Below, piece after piece: positions 1-6,320 of a stretch of DNA of 26,118 nucleotides. The position numbers and the translations under genes were made by a program. Position 1 is the stretch's first letter. Each line of letters opens with the position of its first letter. The notes beneath the pieces are model-generated. The model saw nothing but the letters and a program-made list of their open reading frames with translations. It was not told the DNA's origin and did not search any database. Source of the stretch: Pseudomonadota bacterium (GTDB taxonomy: Bacteria; Desulfobacterota; Syntrophobacteria; Syntrophobacterales; Syntrophobacteraceae); contig JAEZHY010000122.1 of NCBI GenBank assembly GCA_023416335.1, positions 1 through 26,118 on the forward strand, written 5' to 3'.

Positions 1-575
1 ACTTTCCTGCCGACAACGTCTCTCAAGCCCGTAAGATTTTCGAATGCCGGGTTGACGGCCAGGTAAATGAAATCGTGCGGTCGACCATCATCAAAGATCA
101 TTTTGCAGTACGCAAGTCCGTTCAGCATATTCTTGAACAGCATTCGGTACTGCTCCATGCTCTCACGGAGAGATACAGCTGCTTTTTCATGTTCGGCGGC
201 AAGTACGGCATCCGCCTCAGCGACTTTGGCCCTTTGTGTGGCTCGGTGCATTACTTCAGAGACAACCGAGATTATCACGCCCGAAGCAAAGAATGTGATT
301 GCCGCGCCCCAGTCGGGCTCGCTGAGAATGCCAAAGGTCGCGACGGGTTCCATCCAGAAGTAGTCGGCAAAAAGAACTGACAGTAGTGTCGCAAGAGCGC
401 CGGGCAGAAGTCCTCCCAGAATCGCGGAAAGCGCCACTGCCGGATAGAAGGTAAGGAAGGGGCTGTTTTCGCCGAGGCTGCGTAGAAAGGCGAGTCGGAA
501 GCCTCCGGCCGCTGCAACCAGGATGAAGGCTGAAAAGAGTTTCCAAAGGGGGCGATCTCGAATCAGCATCGTCAT
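1..575 (-). CDS. Sensor histidine kinase N-terminal part (DUF4118 + PAS), runs off the window
   Basis: An open frame of about 191 codons starts at ATG 575 and continues past base 1 without a stop, so only the 5' part is present. The start is preceded by a good Shine-Dalgarno (GAAGGAAGG). Residues about 10-105 are hydrophobic with short loops and contain FLTFYPAVALSAILGGLLPG and LLSVLFADYFW, typical of the KdpD-like DUF4118 four-helix membrane sensor. A helical linker rich in Ala/Glu follows (about 115-145). Then comes a PAS-like stretch (MEQYRMLFKNMLNGLAYCKM, then LAVNPAFENLTGL). In this family the architecture is membrane sensor, PAS, HisKA, HATPase, so this is probably a membrane-bound histidine kinase. 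The kinase domains lie outside the window, and a diguanylate cyclase output cannot be excluded. No partner response regulator is visible. Confidence 0.85.
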   Translation of the reverse strand, partial: MTMLIRDRPLWKLFSAFILVAAAGGFRLAFLRSLGENSPFLTFYPAVALSAILGGLLPGALATLLSVLFADYFWMEPVATFGILSEPDWGAAITFFASGVIISVVSEVMHRATQRAKVAEADAVLAAEHEKAAVSLRESMEQYRMLFKNMLNGLAYCKMIFDDGRPHDFIYLAVNPAFENLTGLRDVVGRK

Positions 576-801
576 CTGATCCTTCCTTCATAAGAAGTCG
601 GCGCCAAGCCCCCTCCATGCCGTGATGGCGTGTGAAATACCGCACTGCCAATCTTATTATAACTTCGGTGAAGAGAAAAAAGCGCTCTCTTTCCAGCGAA
701 TCCGGTATTTACACAAGGTGGAAAGCGATCCGGTCTGCCGGGAAGTCCTGCTGAGCTGTTTCCTTGATTTAGCCCGTACCTTCCACGAGGCATAGGCAGG
801 A

Positions 802-815
802 CGTTTTCGAAAACG
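802..815. repeat. 14-bp perfect palindrome
   Basis: CGTTTTCGAAAACG is a perfect 14-bp palindrome in the gap between the small Cys-rich gene and the sensor kinase. It lies about 230 bp upstream of the kinase start. It has no T-tract and so does not look like a terminator. It could be an operator for a dimeric regulator, or chance. Confidence 0.35.
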
Positions 816-846
816 GGCCATCGGGAGATGAAACCCGTCGGAAATA

Positions 847-1233
847 TTAGCTCTCTACATTGGACAGTGCCCAGTCAGGCACCTCGTCCTCCCGGATATT
901 GCGAATGCCGGCCCAGGAGGAAGCAGGCTCCGTAAGCCGGAAGTAAGTAATTTTATCGCCCTTTTTTGAAGCGAAATATGTGACCGAGGAGCCGTCATCG
1001 GATTTTTCGCGTCCTATTTCGTATAGCTCGCAGTCCCTCGGTATGAGGCAACTAAGTCGCGAGGGACCGATGCATTCGAGCAGGAATTCGCAACTCCAGC
1101 AGGATCCGGGACATTTGCCCGGGGCCGCGCGCTTTTCCGATTTTCCCGATGGCGTGGGCATTCGAGTCTCGAATGTCTCCGGGTCCGGGTTGTTCAGTTC
1201 CCACCCACAGATTTTATCAATCACCGAATTCAT
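847..1233 (-). CDS. Small Cys-rich protein of unknown function
   Basis: A 128-residue frame starts at ATG 1233 behind a clear ribosome site (AGAAGGAAAAATC). I do not recognise the family. The visible feature is a cysteine cluster at residues about 41-72 (KCPGSCWSCEFLLECIG, then SCLIPRDCELYEIG), which could bind a metal or Fe-S cluster or form disulfides. There is no signal peptide or membrane segment, so it is probably cytoplasmic. It is monocistronic: the next gene on the same strand starts 270 bp further on. An overlapping plus-strand frame has no ribosome site and looks like a shadow. Confidence 0.6.
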   Translation of the reverse strand: MNSVIDKICGWELNNPDPETFETRMPTPSGKSEKRAAPGKCPGSCWSCEFLLECIGPSRLSCLIPRDCELYEIGREKSDDGSSVTYFASKKGDKITYFRLTEPASSWAGIRNIREDEVPDWALSNVES

Positions 1234-1318
1234 GATTTTTCCTTCTCGATTTGCCGTTTTGCTGCAGTCGGCGGATACCTTTACGGAACTTCTTTTGAGT
1301 CGGACAACGAATCCGAAC

Positions 1319-1344
1319 GGGCCTTTTCAGAAGTGAAAAGGCCC
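1319..1344. repeat. Perfect 10-bp stem-loop upstream of the Cys-rich gene
   Basis: GGGCCTTTTC and GAAAAGGCCC form a perfect 10-bp stem with a 6-nt loop (1329-1334). No U-tract follows on either strand, so this is not a canonical terminator. It lies about 85 bp upstream of the minus-strand Cys-rich gene and could sit in its leader RNA. Confidence 0.5.
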
Positions 1345-1721
1345 TCTATAGACTTCAGCATAAACATTCTCGGATTTCGGTCAACTCAGCGCGTAGCGGG
1401 ATGGTTTGGCCGGAGGCGGGTCAAGAGGCCGAAACACTGCTTATTGGCATGATCCTGAAATTTGCAGGCGAAGATCAGAGTTCACGCCTTCCTGTTGGAT
1501 GCTTTTCCATTGATTTCGCACGGTAAATCATTAAACTCAGGGGTATCTCGATAGGATCGAGTATGGTGAGTCTACCCCGGATGTTGATAGTATCTCCTTT
1601 GAGCTGCCGGTGGCAGGCATGACAAATGCCGGGCAGGGTGCAGTTGAGGCAAACGTGGTGAGGTCTTTGTTCGAACGCAGTTTGTGTTAAGAAGAGACAT
1701 CCCGGCTCATGAGGTCAGAAT
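1345..1721. other. Gene-free stretch between hairpin and hicB
   Basis: No gene with a credible start was found. On the minus strand, 1475-1714 is open for about 80 codons and encodes a CxxC-rich stretch (VCLNCTLPGICHACHRQ). It has no ATG, GTG or TTG near its 5' end and overlaps the hicB ribosome site. It may be the 3' remnant of a gene cut off by the arrival of hicBA, or simply an open frame by chance. Confidence 0.4.
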
Positions 1722-1964
1722 ATGCTTTTGGAATATATCCAGGCGGCACTCCGCCATGCGAAATACGAGTTCCTTGCCGACGACGGCAGTTATTACGGAG
1801 AGATTCCCGAATGCAACGGTGTGTACGCGAATGCAGGCACCTTGGAGGATTGTCGGGAAGAACTACGGGAAGTGCTGGAAGAATGGGTGTTGTTTCGTGT
1901 ACATAAAAATCTGCAGATACCGGCAATCGACGGGATCGAATTGATCATCCGTGAGGTTGCCTGA
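1722..1964 (+). CDS. hicB: HicB family antitoxin
   Basis: This 80-residue protein has the HicB N-terminal fold. Residues about 7-28 (LRHAKYEFLADDGSYYGEIP) give the two-strand pattern ending in the family's Y/F-x-G-x-I-P turn. They are followed by G-V-x-A-x-G-T-LEDCREELREVLEEW, the helix seen in HicB proteins. It neutralises the HicA RNase by binding it, and the complex usually represses its own promoter. It is a short HicB without an obvious C-terminal HTH or RHH domain. The start has a GAGGT ribosome site. The stop codon overlaps the hicA start (TGATG), so the pair is translationally coupled. The antitoxin-first order is common for this subfamily. Confidence 0.9.
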   Translation: MLLEYIQAALRHAKYEFLADDGSYYGEIPECNGVYANAGTLEDCREELREVLEEWVLFRVHKNLQIPAIDGIELIIREVA

Positions 1965-2182
1965 TGCCCCCATTCGGGCCGATCAAAAGAAAGGACCTCA
2001 TCCGTTACCTCTCTTATCTAGGATTTGCTGGGCCTTACTCCGGCGGCAGGCATCAATTCATGGTCAGAAAAGACACAACCATACGTGTTCCTAATCCCCA
2101 CCAAACCGACATCGGCAGAGATCTTTTGCAGCGAATCCTCCGCCAGGCCGGCATCAACAGGGATGAGTGGGAAAAGCTTTAG
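1964..2182 (+). CDS. hicA: HicA family mRNA interferase toxin
   Basis: This 72-residue protein matches the YcfA/HicA double-stranded-RNA-binding-like fold. It has a helix with KRKDLIRYLSYLGF and then the catalytic-His signature SGGRHQFMVRK at about residues 26-36. The C-terminal half (IRVPNPHQTDIGRDLLQRIL, then AGINRDEWEKL) is the standard HicA ending. Such toxins cleave mRNA independently of the ribosome. The gene overlaps hicB by one base and appears intact, making this the only complete toxin-antitoxin pair in the window. Its last 4 bp overlap the convergent orphan phd gene. Confidence 0.92.
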   Translation: MPPFGPIKRKDLIRYLSYLGFAGPYSGGRHQFMVRKDTTIRVPNPHQTDIGRDLLQRILRQAGINRDEWEKL

Positions 2183-2424
2183 TACCGCCTTCCTTCTTCA
2201 ATCAGTGCGCGGATGTTCTCGCCGTCGGCTAGAGTCCTGCCACGAATGGTCTTTAGCTCTTCAATCACTTTCGATAAATCGCCAACCTTCTTCCCGAAGA
2301 TGGATGTGAGTTGTGCAACGGGGACTCCACGTCTCGTGATTATTACTTGCTCTCCCTTTTGAGCACGCTCCAAAAGTATCGAAAATTTCCTTTTGGCTTC
2401 AAAAACTCCCACTTCCACAGGCAT
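2179..2424 (-). CDS. Phd/YefM family antitoxin, no adjacent toxin
   Basis: An 81-residue antitoxin. Residues 1-50 carry the Phd DNA-binding dimer core: VGVFEAKRKFSILLERAQKG, then VIITRRGVPVAQL. The C-terminal part (RTLADGENIRALIEEGRRY) is the toxin-wrapping tail seen in members that pair with PIN-domain VapC toxins. I chose ATG 2424 over the upstream GTG 2433 because AGGAGGT lies 7 nt before the ATG and abuts the GTG. The toxin would normally start within a few bases of the stop, but that space is occupied by the 3' end of the convergent hicA. It is therefore an orphan antitoxin that may still act as a repressor or neutralise a toxin encoded elsewhere. Confidence 0.85.
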   Translation of the reverse strand: MPVEVGVFEAKRKFSILLERAQKGEQVIITRRGVPVAQLTSIFGKKVGDLSKVIEELKTIRGRTLADGENIRALIEEGRRY

Positions 2425-2788
2425 AGCTTTCACCTCCTTTCGACCAGTTTATATTATGAGCCGGTCATCGAGTCAAAGAGCCCGGATAAATACTTCCTCT
2501 CATAGGCGCCTTGAAAAGGTCTCACACAACTGCAACAGCCTGCCGATTGGTATTTACTACTTTTCGTCTTGATGGAGAGCAATTTCCAAAGAATTTCGGT
2601 ATGGCGTTTGGGGGCCGGTTTGGCCATGTCGCGCATCTCAAGACTTTGGTATCCTGTACGCATTCTCCGGAGTGGATAGGTAAATCGGAACAATGTGAAG
2701 ATATGCAACGAATCTGCAGCGAGGAAATGCTAAAAAGAGGTACTGTCAAAAACATCTCGGAATGGGCTGCATAAGGAACGGAGATCCG
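2425..2788. other. Gap between phd and the YjdF-like gene
   Basis: I see no supportable gene. A plus-strand frame at 2511-2774 (87 codons from a TTG) lacks a ribosome site and recognisable motifs. The minus-strand frames overlapping it are equally unsupported. The region must carry the promoters for phd (minus) and for the gene starting at 2789 (plus). Confidence 0.4.
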
Positions 2789-3412
2789 ATGCGATATGAA
2801 AATGCAACGCTTTTAGCCCTGGGAGCCGTCGCCCTCGTCGTTTCCGGGTTGCGTCCTTTTGACCGTATCACCTGGCTGCTGGAAGTCATGCCGATTCTCC
2901 TGGCGATACCTATTCTCGTTTTCACCTATCGCGGTTTCCCGCTCACGCCTCTTGTCTACAGGCTTATTTTCATCCATGCACTGATACTGATGCTTGGGGG
3001 CCATTATACCTATGCCCGCGTTCCACTGGGCTTCTGGATCCAGGACCTGCTCGACCTCGGCCGCAACCACTACGACAGAATCGGGCATCTTGCGCAGGGC
3101 TTCATTCCTGCCATCATCACGAGAGAGATGCTTCTTCGACATACCCCTCTCACTCGGGGAGGGTGGCTCTTCTTCCTGGTCACCGCCGTTTGCCTGGCAA
3201 TAAGCGCCTGCTATGAGTTCATCGAATGGTGGGCTGCTTTGATTGGAGGTGAAGCCGCGGATTCATTCCTCGGAACCCAGGGGGATGTCTGGGATACTCA
3301 GTGGGATATGCTCCTGGCTTTGTTGGGTGCTATTTTGGCTCAGGTGCTGCTGTCGGGGGTACATGACAGGGAACTGGGGAAGATCGGAGCGGTTGCGCAA
3401 GCTCCGGCGTGA
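2789..3412 (+). CDS. YjdF-like inner membrane protein (DUF2238)
   Basis: This 207-residue integral membrane protein has about five to six hydrophobic segments. The start is ATG 2789 (MRYENATLLALG), with GGAG 5 nt upstream. An in-frame ATG at 2762 has no ribosome site. Family motifs are visible in the middle and end: HYTYARVPLGFW, NHYDRIGHLAQGF, ACYEFIEWWAAL and a conserved DSFLGTQGDVWDTQWDM. These acidic and aromatic stretches at membrane ends are the signature of the DUF2238/YjdF family. Its biochemical function is unknown to me. The gene is monocistronic and followed by a hairpin-rich non-coding region. Confidence 0.9.
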   Translation: MRYENATLLALGAVALVVSGLRPFDRITWLLEVMPILLAIPILVFTYRGFPLTPLVYRLIFIHALILMLGGHYTYARVPLGFWIQDLLDLGRNHYDRIGHLAQGFIPAIITREMLLRHTPLTRGGWLFFLVTAVCLAISACYEFIEWWAALIGGEAADSFLGTQGDVWDTQWDMLLALLGAILAQVLLSGVHDRELGKIGAVAQAPA

Positions 3413-3765
3413 GCGAACAAGCTTGCGGATAACAGCAATAACTGCTCCTCTGTATACCTCTCCGGCCAATCATTCCCGGGTGTCACCCATCCTCCCAAGA
3501 GAGACACGTCACAGACATAAGAGTGATGTACCGTGGGTGGCCCAGGCAACATGTTTTACCGTTGCCTGAGTCCGGAGGACAAGAGGCTTCGTGTAGATTA
3601 CCGTCCCTCTTGCCTGCGGCACGGGCAACTAAAACCACGTTGCCCGTGTCACCCATGTTTGGTTCCGAGTGCAAGGCGGTGGGCACGATGAAGCGTTGTG
3701 CCCACCCTACGCGACTCACCGTCCACTTGTTTTACATTCCACCTTCACAAAAGATTCCGGCCTCT
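3413..3765. other. Gene-free hairpin-rich intergenic region
   Basis: No credible gene was found. The stretch holds three short palindromes, listed separately, that share a G-rich/C-rich arm pattern. A GTGTCACCCAT direct repeat also occurs near 3480 and 3648. This looks like accumulated REP-type palindromes. Confidence 0.5.
3543..3706. repeat. Cluster of three related short inverted repeats (REP-like)
   Basis: There are three stem-loops in 164 bp. CAGGCAAC/GTTGCCTG is at 3543-3550 and 3561-3568. CACGGGCAAC/GTTGCCCGTG is at 3620-3629 and 3639-3648. GGTGGGCAC/GTGCCCACC is at 3678-3686 and 3698-3706. All arms are perfect, loops are 9-11 nt, and the arms resemble each other (GGCAAC or GGGCAC). 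None is followed by a U-tract. The third, with its GGGCAC-gatgaagcgtt-GTGCCC layout, resembles a palindrome type I associate with dispersed bacterial REP sequences. Confidence 0.6.
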
Positions 3766-3905
3766 GTCTCTCAATAGGGGTGTGGCGCCCTGGAGCCCTT
3801 AAGACGCCTACGCCCAATTCGTGCTGTTGCTTCAAAGGGGCACAAACCGAAAAAAGGGAAACAAGCGACTCAAGTGCCTGCGGTGCCACACCCGTATTTA
3901 GAGAC
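3766..3905. mobile_element. MITE-like element with 24-bp terminal inverted repeats
   Basis: Bases 3766-3789 and the reverse complement of 3882-3905 match at 21 of 24 positions without gaps. Both begin GTCTCT and share the core GGGTGTGGC. Weaker complementarity continues roughly 20 bp inward on each side. The 140-bp interior has no coding capacity. Length, terminal repeats and lack of genes fit a non-autonomous miniature inverted-repeat element. I could not see a clear target-site duplication, and no matching transposase is in the window. A large folded RNA or REP doublet is the alternative. Confidence 0.5.
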
Positions 3906-3964
3906 GGCTGTGCATAAATCATTACATTTTAGTGTTGCGTCTCTCATAGGAAATGGCTGAACCT

Positions 3965-4396
3965 CTAGCGCCACCGGCGTCCACAGGAAAGGCATTGCGG
4001 CTGGTGAACACAAATGATTTCACCGCAATCGGGACAGGTCCACCTTTCCTTTTCGGTTCTTATAAAATGCCTGATGCCGAACCTTCTTATGCTCTCGAGA
4101 TTGTCAATCATACTCATGCCGTACTTTGTCCGGTAGCGCTTGTCCAACTGTTTCAGCCTGGGGCAGGGAAAGCGATCGCAACTGAAGCAGTACCTGACTT
4201 TGCCGTTGATGAAGGTCTCACAATTTTTGATCCGGCACGTGACGCAGAACTGCGGTTTTAGATTGTCGTCTGCCCGGCAGCCGGGGCATGGCTTCCGGTC
4301 CCTAATATATGCGCGGCAGGGGCGACAGTTCATTCCGCAGGGGGCGATCAGGCTTATTGGAATTGCACTTGTTTTTGACGGTCTTTCCGGTTTCAT
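3965..4396 (-). CDS. DUF3795 Cys-rich protein with C-terminal zinc ribbon
   Basis: This 143-residue protein contains 17 cysteines. The N-terminal half has the DUF3795-type pattern: APCGMNCRPCRAYIRDRKPC, then CPGC, FCVTCRIKNC and YCFSCDRFPCPRL. The C-terminal end (CPDCGEIICVHQPQCLSCG) is a separate four-Cys zinc-ribbon-like knuckle. A metal-binding cytoplasmic protein is likely, but the cellular role of the family is not established. The start at ATG 4396 has only a weak purine-rich ribosome site. It stands alone between the MITE-like element and the rhodanese operon terminator. Confidence 0.8.
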   Translation of the reverse strand: MKPERPSKTSAIPISLIAPCGMNCRPCRAYIRDRKPCPGCRADDNLKPQFCVTCRIKNCETFINGKVRYCFSCDRFPCPRLKQLDKRYRTKYGMSMIDNLESIRRFGIRHFIRTEKERWTCPDCGEIICVHQPQCLSCGRRWR

Positions 4397-4569
4397 CTCA
4401 ATACCCTGGGTTACGGCGGCCGAGTTGCGGAGAAGCCCTCGTCATTTATCGTCGAATATTATACTCGCGAAAGGCAGCGCAGGAAAAACATTCCCGTGGG
4501 GGGCGATTTGGAATAAAGCCGGTAATGCCCGAACCCGAACAATCCATATCCTGAAGTGCGGAGAGCGAA

Positions 4570-4614
4570 ATAAAGAATCCCGTTTCCCCCGGCTTGCACC
4601 GGGGGCACGGGATT
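4570..4614 (-). terminator. Probable terminator of the DASS-rhodanese operon
   Basis: Read on the minus strand, arms at 4608-4614 and 4599-4605 pair with 4576-4582 and 4586-4592. The result is an interrupted 14-bp GC-rich stem with a 6-nt loop, followed by CTTTATTT. It lies about 50 bp past the rhodanese stop. The U-tract is imperfect. Confidence 0.5.
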
Positions 4615-4664
4615 TCAAAGGGTTTCCGCAGATCTGATTGTTATCGCAACCTGACTGTTGGAGC

Positions 4665-6287
4665 CTACTTTACAAGCGCGAAATGGGCGTCGCCGTCAGT
4701 TTTGATCCGCTCCACCAGGCCGAACTCCCAGTCGAAGTAGCCTTTCATGGCTTCCGGCTTGGCATTGACGTCGGTGTAGGGCTTGTACCAGACATCGTCT
4801 TCGGCGCACAGGGCGACGGGCATATCGGGTTCCATCGGCAGCTCGACCCCAACCCAGGCGGGAGTGCCGCCGGCCAGGGCACGCACAACGGCCTCGGGCC
4901 ACAGCACTGCTGCATCGGCCGCCGCAAACTTTGCGTGGATGTCGCTGTCGGAGGTGATAACGATATCGCGCGCTTCCGGGTAGGCGGTCTTTGCGCGTTC
5001 CAGGTAGCCGCGGGTCACCCAGACCGCCCCGGGAATGTGCCCCTTCCGGTGCGTGCGGCTGACGCCCACGTTAATGACTAGAGGTGGCTTCGATGTTTCC
5101 ATCAGCGCTTTTAGCTCAAGCGGTTTGATTGTCTGCACCGCGGGCGGCTGTGGTACCCTGGGCGATACCAGGCCGCGGTCAAGTCCCTTGCTGCCGAAGC
5201 CGGCTCCGCCCAGTCCGTCCTTCAGGACATACACATCGGGAAGCCCCATCTGCTTCAGCCAGTGCGCGGTCATGATGGCGCGTACCTCCGTATCGTCAAC
5301 CAGGACGTAGCGTGCATTGCGCACGGCTGCGTATTCATCGGTTGCCTGCACGAGCTGTCCGCCGGGCGCATTACGCGAGCCGGGGATATGACCGGATTCA
5401 AACTCTTCGGGCTGACGCACGTCGAAGATGTAGAGTGTATGGTCATCGTCCTGCTGCCACGCAGTGACCGTGGCGGCATCGACAAAAGACACCGAGTATT
5501 TTTCGGCAACGGCGGCGGCGCGCTTTCTTGCGATGTCCAGGGCACGAATCGAGGGCGGGGCCGTGCGGCGTTGCGTACCGTATTCTAGGGTGAAGCCGGC
5601 CAACTGCCAGTTCATCGTGCCGCCCTTGAGGGCAACGACGGTATTCGGGATGCCCGCGTTGCGGAGGGTTTGCGTGCCGATAATGCTGCGGGTACGGCCG
5701 GCGCAGTTGATGATGACCGTCGTATCCGGGTCCGGCACGAGGTCCGCGAAGCGGTAGGTGACCTCACAGCCCGGGGTGTTCATCCCGGTCGGGATGTTCA
5801 TGTTGTTGTATTCTTCACGGGGACGCACGTCAATGACCGCAATCTTCTCGCCGGCATCCATGCGGGCCTTGATCTCTTTGGGATCGAGACGAGGCGTGTG
5901 GAGTTCTTCTTCCACATACTCGCCGAAGCCCTTGCTCAGGGCGCCGACTCCGGTGAACTCAACAAAGCCTGCGGCTTTCCAGCCTTCCATGCCGCCTTCC
6001 AGCACGACAGGGCAGGCATACTCCATCGCGAGCAGGCGTTCGCGCGCGCGCACGGCGCGCGAGGGGCCGGTCTCGGCCCCGCTGTCCACCAGGATAACTG
6101 GGGTGGTCTTTCTCGGAACAAGGTCCTCGACCATCAGTTCGAGGCGGCTGAGCGGTACGCAACTTGCCAGCAGCATGTGGCTGCGGGAAAATTCCTCCTG
6201 CTCGCGCACGTCGAGTACGGCGAATTCGCCGCGTCTTCCGAACAGTTCCTTAACTTCCAGGGCCGTATATGATTCAGGTACGTTCAT
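4665..6287 (-). CDS. Four-domain rhodanese protein, single catalytic Cys
   Basis: A 540-residue cytoplasmic protein made of four tandem rhodanese domains, at about 8-110, 132-232, 265-362 and 385-485. Each begins with a recognisable CH2A-type segment (AVLDVREQEEF, AVIDVRPREEY, YIFDVRQPEEF, LVINVGVSRTH). Only domain 2 has an active-site loop, CAGRTRS with Cys195. The equivalent positions are LVDSGAE in domain 1, LVDDTEV in domain 3 and ITSDSDI in domain 4. One sulfur-relay site with three structural or binding domains is thus expected. A tail of about 55 residues with several Trp, Tyr and Phe follows. The start has a strong ribosome site (AAGGAGAGATA). The gene lies 33 bp downstream of the DASS transporter in the same direction, so the two are probably co-transcribed. 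The natural sulfur donor and acceptor cannot be read from the sequence. Confidence 0.92.
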   Translation of the reverse strand: MNVPESYTALEVKELFGRRGEFAVLDVREQEEFSRSHMLLASCVPLSRLELMVEDLVPRKTTPVILVDSGAETGPSRAVRARERLLAMEYACPVVLEGGMEGWKAAGFVEFTGVGALSKGFGEYVEEELHTPRLDPKEIKARMDAGEKIAVIDVRPREEYNNMNIPTGMNTPGCEVTYRFADLVPDPDTTVIINCAGRTRSIIGTQTLRNAGIPNTVVALKGGTMNWQLAGFTLEYGTQRRTAPPSIRALDIARKRAAAVAEKYSVSFVDAATVTAWQQDDDHTLYIFDVRQPEEFESGHIPGSRNAPGGQLVQATDEYAAVRNARYVLVDDTEVRAIMTAHWLKQMGLPDVYVLKDGLGGAGFGSKGLDRGLVSPRVPQPPAVQTIKPLELKALMETSKPPLVINVGVSRTHRKGHIPGAVWVTRGYLERAKTAYPEARDIVITSDSDIHAKFAAADAAVLWPEAVVRALAGGTPAWVGVELPMEPDMPVALCAEDDVWYKPYTDVNAKPEAMKGYFDWEFGLVERIKTDGDAHFALVK

Positions 6288-6320
6288 TATCTCTCCTTAT
6301 TCAAACTTTCAAACCGGTGG

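Noticed and set aside
1475..1714. Minus-strand open frame with a CxxC-rich stretch, as a gene
   Set aside because: No start codon near its 5' end, and it overlaps the hicB ribosome site. An 80-codon open frame at this GC content is not unusual. Mentioned only as a possible remnant.
2511..2774. Plus-strand 87-codon frame upstream of the YjdF-like gene
   Set aside because: TTG start without a ribosome site and no recognisable motif; composition unlike neighbouring genes.
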